Translations under genes and position numbers: made by a program
Source of the DNA: Incurvaria masculella
Taxonomy: Eukaryota; Arthropoda; Insecta; Lepidoptera; Incurvariidae
Length of the DNA: 64,000 bases
Assembly: GCA_946894095.1 (NCBI GenBank)
Contig: OX335657.1
Location: forward strand, 18,476,001 to 18,540,000
Direction of reading: 5' to 3'
Shown: one piece after another, positions 25,101 through 37,100 of the stretch
Layout of the letters: each line of letters begins with the position of its first letter
Numbering within the stretch: the stretch's first letter is position 1
The notes under the pieces: generated by a model
What the model was told of the DNA's origin: nothing
Databases searched by the model: none
Seen by the model: only the letters and a program-made list of their open reading frames with translations

Positions 25101-28100
25101 CCTTACGCACATTCTCTGCGTGTTCCGATTTGAACTGTAAACTAATACACTGCTATAAGCTGTAACTGTTTCATTTCTGTTATTTTTATATATTGTGTCC
25201 AATACGTTTCAATTCTGTTAAAGCCTCTTACTGTGCCATATTCGAACGTTTTGTGGATCAAAGCTAACCGCTTCAACGGTTATTCGGCGTACACGCACCG
25301 ACAAAAGGATGCCGCCCTTTGGCGTCGCAACAATTTCCAACCGACGAACGTGCTCGGACCTCAGTCAGCTAAAGGGCTCGGAGCGAGACGCACGCGTGCG
25401 ATGCGCGAAGGCGGCCGCGATCGCGCTTCGGCGCATCGCGCCCAGTAAAGGCCATATAGAAGCAGCACGATGGCCGCGACCACTTGAGCAGCTTCGACCC
25501 TTGCGCCCATTTCTTCTGTCTACAACACGGCGTGTGTTGCGCGTCGCCGTTGCGGCGCGCGGCCAGCTGACTCCACGCCGTCCTTCATCATGTAAAGGCG
25601 TCACGCAACGCGCGTACCCATGAGCGCGGCAGCAGTTTGGTAGCAGTTCACGTCATGCAGGCTGCCGGCGTCATCTTCTTTGTGTTTCCCATATTACCAT
25701 TTCGAGGACTGATGGCAGTGCGGGCCCATTAAATAGTGCACAGGACTCGAATAAGACATTCAGTGCGTTCAACCGTGACAAGCGTTTCGTTTCATCTTCG
25801 TTTCATCTGGACTCTTCTACGTCTTCAGGACCATGCATCGTCTTGAGGTTATCACTCTCTTTCTAACATCGGTACTGTATCTTCTTGTTACTCGTCAAAG
25901 TATTGTAATATATTTCTCGAATCATATTTGTGTGTATTAATTGCCTGAAACCTGTTTAAGCCATTTATAGGTATCGCTTCTCGATACCTAAATATTAAGT
26001 AAACTCCTTGGTGAAAAAGGTGAGATCTTTATACTTATTTTTTTGTAGGTGACCTTAAATTAGCTTGAACCCTGGCCCCGACTGAAGCTGAATCCGTGGT
26101 AATAAACCTCCATTCATTCTCTTTAATTAAAAATAAATACCTACAATTGGCGCCGCCGAACAGCTCTCACCTTTTCATTCACAAGGTAGTTTCCATGGTT
26201 TCAGACAATTATAATAATTTTTTTTTAGTAAAGACTACATTGTTTTTTGACAAAGTAATACCTCTATATCTTTCGAATTTCTGCATCTTGGGATTTATGA
26301 CTTTTGGTGGTTTTTCTTTCTTTTATCATATTTACTGCCTATACGCTATTTTGACCTCTTTTCATTTAATGTTACAAATAATTAATACTATTTTATTATC
26401 TATTATCATTATCAAATAAATATTTTTGAGCTTTCCATGCAATTCAAGGGAATTCTCTGTTGTCCTCCCAACTCACACTTTTTGTTATAGTCCGACTTGA
26501 TATTCGTGATACTTTTGTCATATTTGTTTTGTGTGACTATTTTTTCTCTATGTGTGGAACCTTCTTTATAATGCGCGATTGTTAATATTATTTTTAGGTG
26601 TTTTTTTATTTCATGTAGGCTGCGGGTGTCATTATCATATTTTGATACCTATTTATTAATATATTTTGTGTCTAAAGTTCATTATCTGTTACTTAAATGA
26701 GGTCATTGCTCTAGTTTTAGGAATAAGGTTATTATAAGTGTGTAAAAAAAAAAAAACATATGTGCATGCTCGTGTTGCGTCATCACAGTCCTTGAATTTA
26801 GGTTACGTCGTGCGCGGTTGTTTTTTTGGAATATTTTTCGAACGCACGTAAATATCTAAAGCCTTATTGAAAAAATATCCCGTGAACGGTATTGGCAAGG
26901 GAATTCACGTTAATAAATAAAAAGCCCTATCCTTGCTCACGGACGGTTACGTGGGAATCCGTGTTATAAATCTAAGCCTTATCCCGCATCTAGGTGTTCG
27001 GTCACAAATCATGCCGACACACTACCTAGGTTAGATTCGTTTTGGTATGTTTATTTAAGTTTTAGTATATGTCTTGTGTCACAATGTACTATTGGGTACA
27101 CGTGTGTCCTGGGCGATATGGAACGCGGTCGAGTTAACGTTCTTTGTTATAAATTAAAGCCTTATCGACTCACCGGTGCGCGGTTTTTTATGGTATTTTT
27201 GAAACGCACGTTAAACGCCCAAGCCTTATTCAAAATATCCCGCAGGACGGTTTGTTGAGAATCCTGCGTAGCAAAAATAAAGCCTTATCTCTCAAACTTA
27301 TGTGTACGGTCACTCTTGTGTCGTCACAGCTGGAGGCGGTTGTAGAACCTCCATATAAATATAAGCCTTATCTACACTCCACATTGTTCGAATCCGTTAA
27401 AATCAGTTCGACAAGTTTTTTAATTTCATTTTTTTCTGTTCCCGTAATCTATGCAACCTCGGTAATTTTAGCTTCTGCTTCAATCCCTCCACATACCTAT
27501 CCAAGTCGCAAGCTTATTTACCCACCCTTACCCTCCCTTTTTCCCATCCCAGTATGAATGGTAGTATGAAAGTGACACAAATGAGATCATGAAAGGGTTT
27601 TCCTTCACCTACAATTTTTTTTAACATCTTATTATCGAGTATTAATATTCAGTCTCGTTCTCGAACTAACTTTTTTTTTCTCTCTTCCACCTTTTTATTA
27701 CAATTTTTATCGCAATTTCTGTTTTAGAATATTAATGTTAAGTATAATATTAGGTTAACATTACAGTTCTCTATTAATTTATTTCACTCCAAACTCAATC
27801 GCGCATTATATTAACTTAGTACATGCATAATTAAGTACCTTTTTAAATTTTTTTGTAATTATATTCAAACATCGGTTGTTCCTCATATTCCGCCAAGTAT
27901 ATTGTCATGTAATATATTTATTTTTTTGTACTTAATACTTTTATGGTCCTCAAATATTACCAAGACATGTTAGTCCCACTATAATGTTGACCTCCAAATG
28001 TGCGCACTTGGCGTCGGTTTTCTGTCCACCGGCAATCGCTGTGCCGCGGTCAGACGCCGCCCCGTGTTGCCTAGCGCGCGGCTCCTTTTGGCGGAAAAGG

Positions 28101-31100
28101 CGGCACCCTTTGACCTAGCCTAGTAAATGCCGCCACTATAGGCGCGCAGTTGGAATATAAAGTAATAATTGTTTTGCACGTTTCATGTTATGTTATCTTT
28201 GAAACCATTCTTTCCAAACAACTTAGATGCAGAAATTCGTTTATATTATGTTTCAAATACTTACGTTACTTTCATTGAATATTATTCGTGTCAAATGCTT
28301 CTTACACTTGTAATGGGGAAATATATTTTTATTAAACGGTCACGAAAATTTAAAATAACAGTAATATACATTTAAAAGTTCATTATAGGTAAAATATATC
28401 TTCTATAAATTCTAAAGGCATTGTTCCCAAAACAGAGGCTGCGTTCCCCCGCTGGATGGCTAGGCTTATTTTTTGACGGAGGAAGGACGATGCGCGAGGG
28501 TCACCCGATGACTCGATGAGTAATTTTCCTAAATCTGTGGTAAATTTTTTTGCATCTTGGCTCCACACTCCAAGAGTTTCCACAGCAATGGCAACGAATT
28601 CAAATTGTAATTTGACCTGTTGGTATTTTTTATTTTTGGCAGACGCTGCCTTTGCTGCGGCGAAGCCGGCTACCTGACTAGAGCCCTCCACATGACTAGG
28701 GGCTAGGGTATCCGCACACGTTGCATCCCAAATCAACGCTCTCCCTTGCTTCCATGGTAGGAGCGTTATTCCGTCGGGTCTTTTTCCGTCGTCGCGAAAA
28801 ACTCCGACTGGTTCCAGGAGACTCGGGATATTTGCTGAGGCCAGAGAGCGTTTAATAATCTGGTTTATGCTTGCGTGGCGGGATAACCTTCCAGCACTCT
28901 TGGAGCATGAGAGACCATGATGTCCGAGGTCTCCTACTGAAGCACCGCAGATGCAAATGTGTGGCTGACAAATTCTGAGGCCAAAGCGAAGGCAAAATGC
29001 GATTCGGAGCGATACCTGGTCAAGTATAGTACCGAGGTGTGGTGAAGGGTAGGCTAGTAGCCAAGCTCCAGACTCCGCTTCTGATGCCGCCAGAATACGC
29101 GCGCGGTCGGTGATGGAACCATCCAGGAGGAGAGCACTCAATGATTTTTGAATTAGGGGAACATCCCAACCCTTTTGAAATCTTGGTTGGTCCGGCATCG
29201 GTTCATCCGGACACCGCTCCTTCCATTCCCTTATGGCTTCGTCCCCACTCACGACCCCGAAATTATTTAGGATATTATATATATATCTTACACTTTATAT
29301 AAAATATTATGTAATGCCATGTGACTTATTAAATATTTTCTCTAATAAAATCAGACCTTGCCTATGCCTAAATAATCATACAAAAATAATGTATTTTTCA
29401 TATGTTAAGTTAAAAATTCTGTATTGTCAAAACTTCGTTGGATCTTCACGCCTGTTATCCTTTGTCTTCTGAATTACTTTTATGTAACTATTATTACTTT
29501 CGAATACTATGTCTTGCCAAATGTTCGTGATGTGTCTTCTTTATGTGTCTTTTCTGTTTGCTTATGATGTACTTCTATATCTATGATGTTATTGAAAAAC
29601 TGCGATAGGTTTTACTTTATCAATGTTTCAAGTAAATTTTCTTGTTCTATATTACATTTTTGCTTTTGGTTCAGATTATGACAACATTTTAATGCCTTTT
29701 ACTTACATTTATGCAAAAACTTCTATGTTTAACTTGTGAAAACTTTCTGTAAACTTGTTTTGTAAAATTTAGTTATTTTGCAGGCATTGTCGCATTGAAT
29801 TTTTTTGTGCAAGCAATTTTTTTAATTATTTTTATCTATTTCTGTAAATGGGCACAGTATTTAAAAATAAAACTACTTTATAATCAAATTTTGTTTATAA
29901 ACTCTAGGTTTCTTTAAAGCGACCGAACTTACGCCAGTTCATCTACAAACAACCTAATGTTGTAGTCTATGTTCAGATTCAGACATTTTGGAAAATTACC
30001 TATGTTGTAGTCAATGTTTAATACAAGTTGTTTTGCAAAAAGGTTAGATGTTTTCTGGTACTTTAAATGTTTTTTTCTTTTTAATATTTTTTCTTTTTTA
30101 CACTAAACAAAGAGGGTAATGTAACTGTTTCATTTCTGTTATTTTTATATATTGTGTCCAATACGTTTCAATTCTGTTAAAGCCTCTTACTGTGCCATAT
30201 TCGAACGTTTTGTGGATCAAAGCTAACCGCTTCAACGGTTATTCGGCGTACACGCACCGACAAAAGGATGCCGCCCTTTGGCGTCGCAACAATTTCCAAC
30301 CGACGAACGTGCTCGGACCTCAGTCAGCTAAAGGGCTCGGAGCGAGACGCACGCGTGCGATGCGCGAAGGCGGCCGCGATCGCGCTTCGGCGCATCGCGC
30401 CCAGTAAAGGCCATATAGAAGCAGCACGATGGCCGCGACCACTTGAGCAGCTTCGACCCTTGCGCCCATTTCTTCTGTCTACAACACGGCGTGTGTTGCG
30501 CGTCGCCGTTGCGGCGCGCGGCCAGCTGACTCCACGCCGTCCTTCATCATGTAAAGGCGTCACGCAACGCGCGTACCCATGAGCGCGGCAGCAGTTTGGT
30601 AGCAGTTCACGTCATGCAGGCTGCCGGCGTCATCTTCTTTGTGTTTCCCATATTACCATTTCGAGGACTGATGGCAGTGCGGGCCCATTAAATAGTGCAC
30701 AGGACTCGAATAAGACATTCAGTGCGTTCAACCGTGACAAGCGTTTCGTTTCATCTTCGTTTCATCTGGACTCTTCTACGTCTTCAGGACCATGCATCGT
30801 CTTGAGGTTATCACTCTCTTTCTAACATCGGTACTGTATCTTCTTGTTACTCGTCAAAGTATTGTAATATATTTCTCGAATCATATTTGTGTGTATTAAT
30901 TGCCTGAAACCTGTTTAAGCCATTTATAGGTATCGCTTCTCGATACCTAAATATTAAGTAAACTCCTTGGTGAAAAAGGTGAGATCTTTATACTTATTTT
31001 TTTGTAGGTGACCTTAAATTAGCTTGAACCCTGGCCCCGACTGAAGCTGAATCCGTGGTAATAAACCTCCATTCATTCTCTTTAATTAAAAATAAATACC

Positions 31101-34100
31101 TACAAAGCGTATACAAGCGTCCCAAATCTGATTACACGTTCAAAGCAGTAAGCATTACAAAAGATTCGGACCGTTTGTGTACGCGCTTACGGAAACAAAA
31201 CAACAAACACGAACCAAATGACGTTTATTGTGGTAGTTCATCTCAAATTTGAATCTAATCAATTGCTCTAAGTTGAACTTGAATTTTCAACTAAGGTACA
31301 ATCCAATGTTTGTGAAAAAAGGCGGTGGAAAGACGATACATTGCTCTTTAGAAACGTCAAAAAGTGACATTGATAGTTGCACACACAGTGCCCTACCTCC
31401 AAAGAGTGAGCACTGTGTACGCTAGCTTCATACCATTCACTGAACGCCATTTTGAGTGCTGTAAGCGTGAATCTGACCAGTTTTGAGCGTCTTTTGGTAA
31501 CGATGGGTCAAATCGGACCGCGACCTCTATTTGATTGCATATGACGAAATGGATCAGGAATAGTTCAGCAATACTTACAATGCACTGACACTTGTCTTCG
31601 TTTTCACATGGTCAACGTAACTTCTAAACTTAGCCCATGGTCTATGGTTGTGCAGTGCCACCACGGCACGATTCTTTTCTCAAAGCTATGCAAGTATGTA
31701 CATTGAAACAAACAAACTTTTTTATCTGACCTACTACTAGAATCACCAAATGGCGGTCATCTTTTTGTTACAAGGTCCTAACATGAAGGGAGCGAAGCAA
31801 CCACATGTTGCAACATGTCAGCTATCTCTACCATATGCCTGCTAGTTTAGATTATCCAGCCTAACTGTCAGCAACACAGAATATGACTAATGTGATTGTT
31901 CTTTTAAACTTGTTCATTCAGGCATTCAACTAATCTTTTTTTTTCCAATTTATGGGTTAACTAGCTGCGGTACCCGGCTCCGCTCGGGTTAGCGTCGGCT
32001 AAATTATTTCATGGATAAAAAGTATCCGACATGGCTGATCCATAATAGGGTCAAACTGGTCCAGAACAATGTATCCATCTACCAAATTTAATCAAGATCG
32101 TTCGAGATGAAATAGCATGATTTAATGAGAAACATCCAATAATTCCCATTTAGAGCTTCGTTGACATTTGGTGGCTATTTAAAAAAAAGCATTTGCCGCC
32201 AGAACCTTTCTGCACTTGCACTGCAACATTGTTTACCTAGTAAGTAAGTAACGTGTAATGTAGGTAAGTTTTGCGTGGACTCCAACCCACAGCCAGGCTC
32301 AACATCGAAAACAGTAACCCATCTCGAACCTGACAGCTCCCAGAGATCCTATACATTGATAAAATACGCACATAAATCGGGTTAGTGGTTCGCAAGTTAT
32401 AAGAATTTAACACTCACTACTCACCCTTCAGGTAATGAAGCGTTATATTATGTAGCCTATGAGTTTTGAGTAGAATCAGGCTAGACGTAGATACAATCCG
32501 CATCTAAATCGAGTAATTGGTTCTCAAGGATTTTGCCAAGTAGTCCTAAAGTTGCGGGAAATACCAAGCCGTACCCGCCCCCGTCGGACCGCCCGCCCCG
32601 CCCCCGGCCCCGCTCACGCCGGTGTGAAGTAGCGCTACCGGCATCATTTTCGCAGCCCCGTGAAAGTTCTAAAGCCCATGGGCACAATATGTTTATAAAT
32701 TGTAGCCTATGTGTTATTCTGATGTATAAGCTATATTATTGTAAAGTTTCATTAAAATCCATTCAGTAGTTTTTACGTGAAAGAGTAACAAACATCCATC
32801 CATCCATCCATCCATTATTACAAACTTTCCCCTTTATAATATTTATTAGATGTGGAACTGTTATTGACTTTTGACGTGCAAGTATATCACTCTAGGACAC
32901 ACAAGCTTCTGATAACCTCTTCGTCCCTCGAGGCGAAATATTTCCATTAAAAACAACTTCGTGCACTTATGGGATACTGTAAGTTTGCAAGCGACCAATG
33001 TGCACAATATAGTTATAAGTAAGTGTATATGTTAGTTGAGTGTTGGCTGAGTGAAGTGTGTGTATGTGTGTATGGGCAGGCCGAAGATCGGCAAGGGTAC
33101 CAGCATGGTGGGTCCGCAGCCGGTGCGGCGACACAACAAGGGCTGCAACTGCAAGCGGAGCGGCTGCCTCAAGAACTACTGCGAGTGCTACGAGGTGTGT
33201 ACCGTCACGTGTGACGTTAGAGTTCTACAAACAGAAAGGATCTTCGTCGTCCTCTTTTACTTCAAGGTCAATGTCACTAGACAGGAAGGTATATAGAATA
33301 TATTTGTTTTATATAAGCGGGCAGCCTTGGCTGATGTATCTCAGTTTTGCTCAAGGTTGTTTATAACAGTGATAACTGTTCATTGTTGTAAGTTTTGTCT
33401 GAAAAAAGTCTGGCCACCACAGGATTGTATGATTGGACATACTTAGTAATAGTGATACTTGTTTTGCTCACCTGATGACTTGATGTTTGACTATCAAGAA
33501 CATTAATGTGGCCCAACCCGGCGGGACTAACTCATTCGCGGGCACGGTACAAAACCGTTCTATGAGTGCTCCTTTCTCTACGTTGTGCCAAGGTTGTTAG
33601 CTTAAGCACTTTTAGTCTTTCCTCATATGGTTTCTTCTTCAGTACTTTTGGTATCTTGGTCGCTTTTCTCTGAACTCGTTCTAGGAGAGTAAGATCTGAG
33701 ACATATAGAAACTGTAGCGGCAGCAAATCAGTTCGCTTTCAACCGATTTTCTCAAGTTTTAATGACACGTGAGAACCTCACAGCATGTTATTTAGTGCAA
33801 CGAACATTCTATGTTGCGTGTCCAAAATTCGTAAGTGAACTAACTACAGTTAGGCATTTTTGCGTAACTTGAGGCTACCCTGCCGCCATACTAATCTGTT
33901 TCAAGTTTGAATTAATCGAAATATTTTTTTTTTTACAAAAACGTAACTCAAAAACAACAATGTGACGGAAAAAATATTATGCATAGGTTGTCTATGGGGG
34001 GTTATCGCCCATTTTCACCATGTCCGGTTTGCCATTTGGAAGTTTTTTTTAATTTACTATATTTTCATGTAACTTTGCAAATCCGCTGTGCCTCGCTGAG

Positions 34101-37100
34101 TGTGGTTTTGCTAGGTGTACTGGATCTAGCTTTTCTAAGTTTTTTTGTAAACATATGAATTGCATATATGCAATGTGCACTCAAACAGTGAAGTACACAC
34201 ATCAGCTTGCAGCTGCTAGTGTATGTAATAATAAAAATATAAATTTTTTTTTCATTTTCATTTAATTATTTCAATATGTAATAATATGTATGTTTAGGCG
34301 AAAATTGCGTGTTCGGCGATATGTCGCTGCGTGGGTTGTCGCAATGTAGAGGAGAGGACGGAGCGCGGCCGTCGACCTGACAGCAGCTGGAGCGAAGAGC
34401 TGCCTCCGCTGTCGAGCCTCACTAACTACCGACCTCCACTGCTCTCCCCGCACAACAAGTAAGAAGCAATGTCACATATGAATAGTTTCTTCGTGATAGA
34501 TATGTATTAATTTAATACTAAACCTAGAACTCGACAAGCCTTGTCAGTCAAAACCTTAGAAGTAGGTGAGAATGACATTTGGGTTAATAAGATCTTAGTT
34601 CTGTCACCCCTTATATCCCGGAATACAAATATAAGATGACTATCGTAAATGTTGAGCGGGCGAACTCAGCCAGCCGATGTGATGCCGATGCATCGGAAGG
34701 AAACCTTAACCTACCCTGGTATCAGATAATAGGGGTTGGGTTTCTCTCGACTCACGACGTTACGATGTTTGGCTCCCTGGTCCTCGCTCCACGATACTCC
34801 ATTCGTAGCACTACCCTCACGTGTATTTTTCAAATGTTTTCAATTGAAGAGCAAGGCGGTGATTGCGGCGGGCGCGACGCGGCTCTAGGGCTGCGAGGAC
34901 GGGGAGTAGGGCGAGCGGGCTACACTCGTCGACGGCACGGAGCTCTAGTAATGTGTTGTGGTGTGTCTCAGGGAGCCGTGCAGCTTCATGACGGGTGAGG
35001 TGGTGGAGGCGGTGTCGCAGTGCATGCTGGCGGCGGGCGCGGCGCGGCTCGAGAGCTGCGAGGATGACGGGGAGGAGGGCGAGCGTGCTACACTCATCGA
35101 CGGCACGGAGCTCTAGTAATGTGTTGTGGTGTGTCTCAGGGAGCCGTGCAGCTTCATGACGGGCGAAGTGGTGGAGGCGGTGTCGCAGTGCATGCTGGCG
35201 GCGGGCGCGGCGCGGCTCGAGGGCTGCGAGGATGACGGGAGGAGGGCGAGCGTGCTACACTCATCGACGGCACGGAGCTCTAGTAATGTGTTGTGGTGTG
35301 TCTCAGGGAGCCGTGCAGCTTTATGACGGGCGAGGTGGTGGAGGCGGTGTCGCAGTGCATGCTGGCGGCGGGCGCGGCGCGGCGCGGCTCGAGAGCTGCG
35401 AGAATGACGGGGAGGAGGGCGAGCGTGCTACACTCATCGACGGCACGGAGCTCTAGTAATGTGTTGTGGTGTGTCTCAGGGAGCCGTGCAGCTTCATGAC
35501 GGGCGAGGTGGTGGAGGCGGTGTCGCAGTGCATGCTGGCGGCGGGCGCGGCGCGGCTCGAGGGCTGCGAGGACGACGGGGAGGAGGGCGAGCGGGCTACA
35601 CTCATCGACGGCACGGAGCTCTAGGAATGTGTTGTGGTGTGTCTCAGGGAGCCGTGCAGCTTCATGACGGGCGAGGTGGTGGAGGCGGTGTCGCAGTGCA
35701 TGCTGGCGGCGGGCGCGGCGCGGCTCGAGGGCTGCGAGGACGACGGGGAGGAGGGCGAGCGGGCTACACTCATCGACGGCACGGAGCTCTAGTAATGTGT
35801 TGTGGTGTGTCTCAGGGAGCCGTGCAGCTTCATGACGGGCGAGGTGGTGGAGGCGGTGTCGCAGTGCATGCTGGCGGCGGGCGCGGCGCGGCTCGAGGGC
35901 TGCGAGGACGACGGGGAGGAGGGCGAGCGGGCTACACTCATCGACGGCACGGAGCTCTAGTAATGTGTTGTGGTGTGTCTCAGGGAGCCGTGCAGCTTCA
36001 TGACGGGCGAGGTGGTGGAGGCGGTGTCGCAGTGCATGCTGGCGGCGGGCGCGGCGCGGCTCGAGGGCTGCGAGGACGACGGGGAGGAGGGCGAGCGGGC
36101 TACACTCATCGACGGCACGGAGCTCTAGTAATGTGTTGTGGTGTGTCTCAGGGAGCCGTGCAGCTTCATGACGGGCGAGGTGGTGGAGGCGGTGTCGCAG
36201 TGCATGCTGGCGGCGGGCGCGGCGCGGCTCGAGGGCTGCGAGGACGACGGGGAGGAGGGCGAGCGGGCTACACTCATCGACGGCACGGAGCTCTAGGAAT
36301 GTGTTGTGGTGTGTCTCAGGGAGCCGTGCAGCTTCATGACGGGCGAGGTGGTGGAGGCGGTGTCGCAGTGCATGCTGGCGGCGGGCGCGGCGCGGCTCGA
36401 GGGCTGCGAGGACGACGGGGAGGAGGGCGAGCGGGCTACACTCATCGACGGCACGGAGCTCTAGTAATGTGTTGTGGTGTGTCTCAGGGAGCCGTGCAGC
36501 TTCATGACGGGCGAGGTGGTGGAGGCGGTGTCGCAGTGCATGCTGGCGGCGGGCGCGGCGCGGCTCGAGGGCTGCGAGGACGACGGGGAGGAGGGCGAGC
36601 GGGCTGCACTCGTCGACGGCATCTCCACGGTTCTTAATGAGTTCTCGCGCTGTCTGCAAGACATCATCGGCGCCGCGCTGCATGCGCACCGACCCGACGA
36701 GTTGGCCGTGAGTGTATTTCTTGCATTGTATCTGACAACATTCCTTGGCCAAATCCCCTAAACGCCATCTGTCCTTAAATGTAAGCAATCTCGCCCCTTC
36801 TGTTGCATGGTTCAACCATCACAACTACTCTCATGGCTCTGTCGTGAGCAATTGATGTTTTTAAATGTTGTTTTTTTATGTTTTATTTTTATTTTAGACT
36901 ATTATTTATTACGAGATTTTATAGCTGATTTTGTTTTATCCTTACTTTATATTGTGCAAACTCTTGTTTATGTAATGTGCTCGAAATTGTCTTTTTTTTT
37001 TAATCTAAGTTGAAAATAATGTATTTGTATTAGATACTATTCACTATGCTGTATGGCCATAAAAGTAAATAAAGGATATTTCATTTCATTTCATTTATTG

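Larger units (their letters stand above)
25161..31104 (+). mobile_element. 5.9-kb LTR element lacking gag and pol
   Basis: Two matching 985-bp LTRs, a 4-bp target duplication (AAGC), a primer-binding-site-like sequence at 26147 and a purine tract (AAAGAGGG, near 30110) before the 3' LTR define a complete, recent insertion in LIN54 intron 16. The 3974-bp internal region has no gag, protease, RT or integrase frame. It carries a hairpin array (26809-27371), a GC-rich stretch (about 28000-28160) and an antisense endonuclease-like frame (28383-29252). It therefore resembles a large retrotransposon derivative mobilised by an unseen autonomous partner. The superfamily cannot be told without pol; a 4-bp duplication fits Ty3/gypsy best. 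Confidence 0.88.

Noticed and set aside
25233..25623. Frames of 71, 104 and 79 codons in the 985-bp LTRs
   Set aside because: They occur identically in both LTRs because the DNA is duplicated; Arg-rich chance frames in a GC-rich block.
34860..36487. CRISPR-like array
   Set aside because: Repeats are 168 bp without unique spacers, lie in a eukaryotic intron and clearly derive from an exon.
35280..36815. 511-codon antisense frame and 392-codon sense frame (35459-36637) made of 56-residue repeats
   Set aside because: Both are products of the 168-bp exon array: 168 is a multiple of 3, so any open frame in one unit runs through all. The true coding frame is the one with the TAG in each unit.
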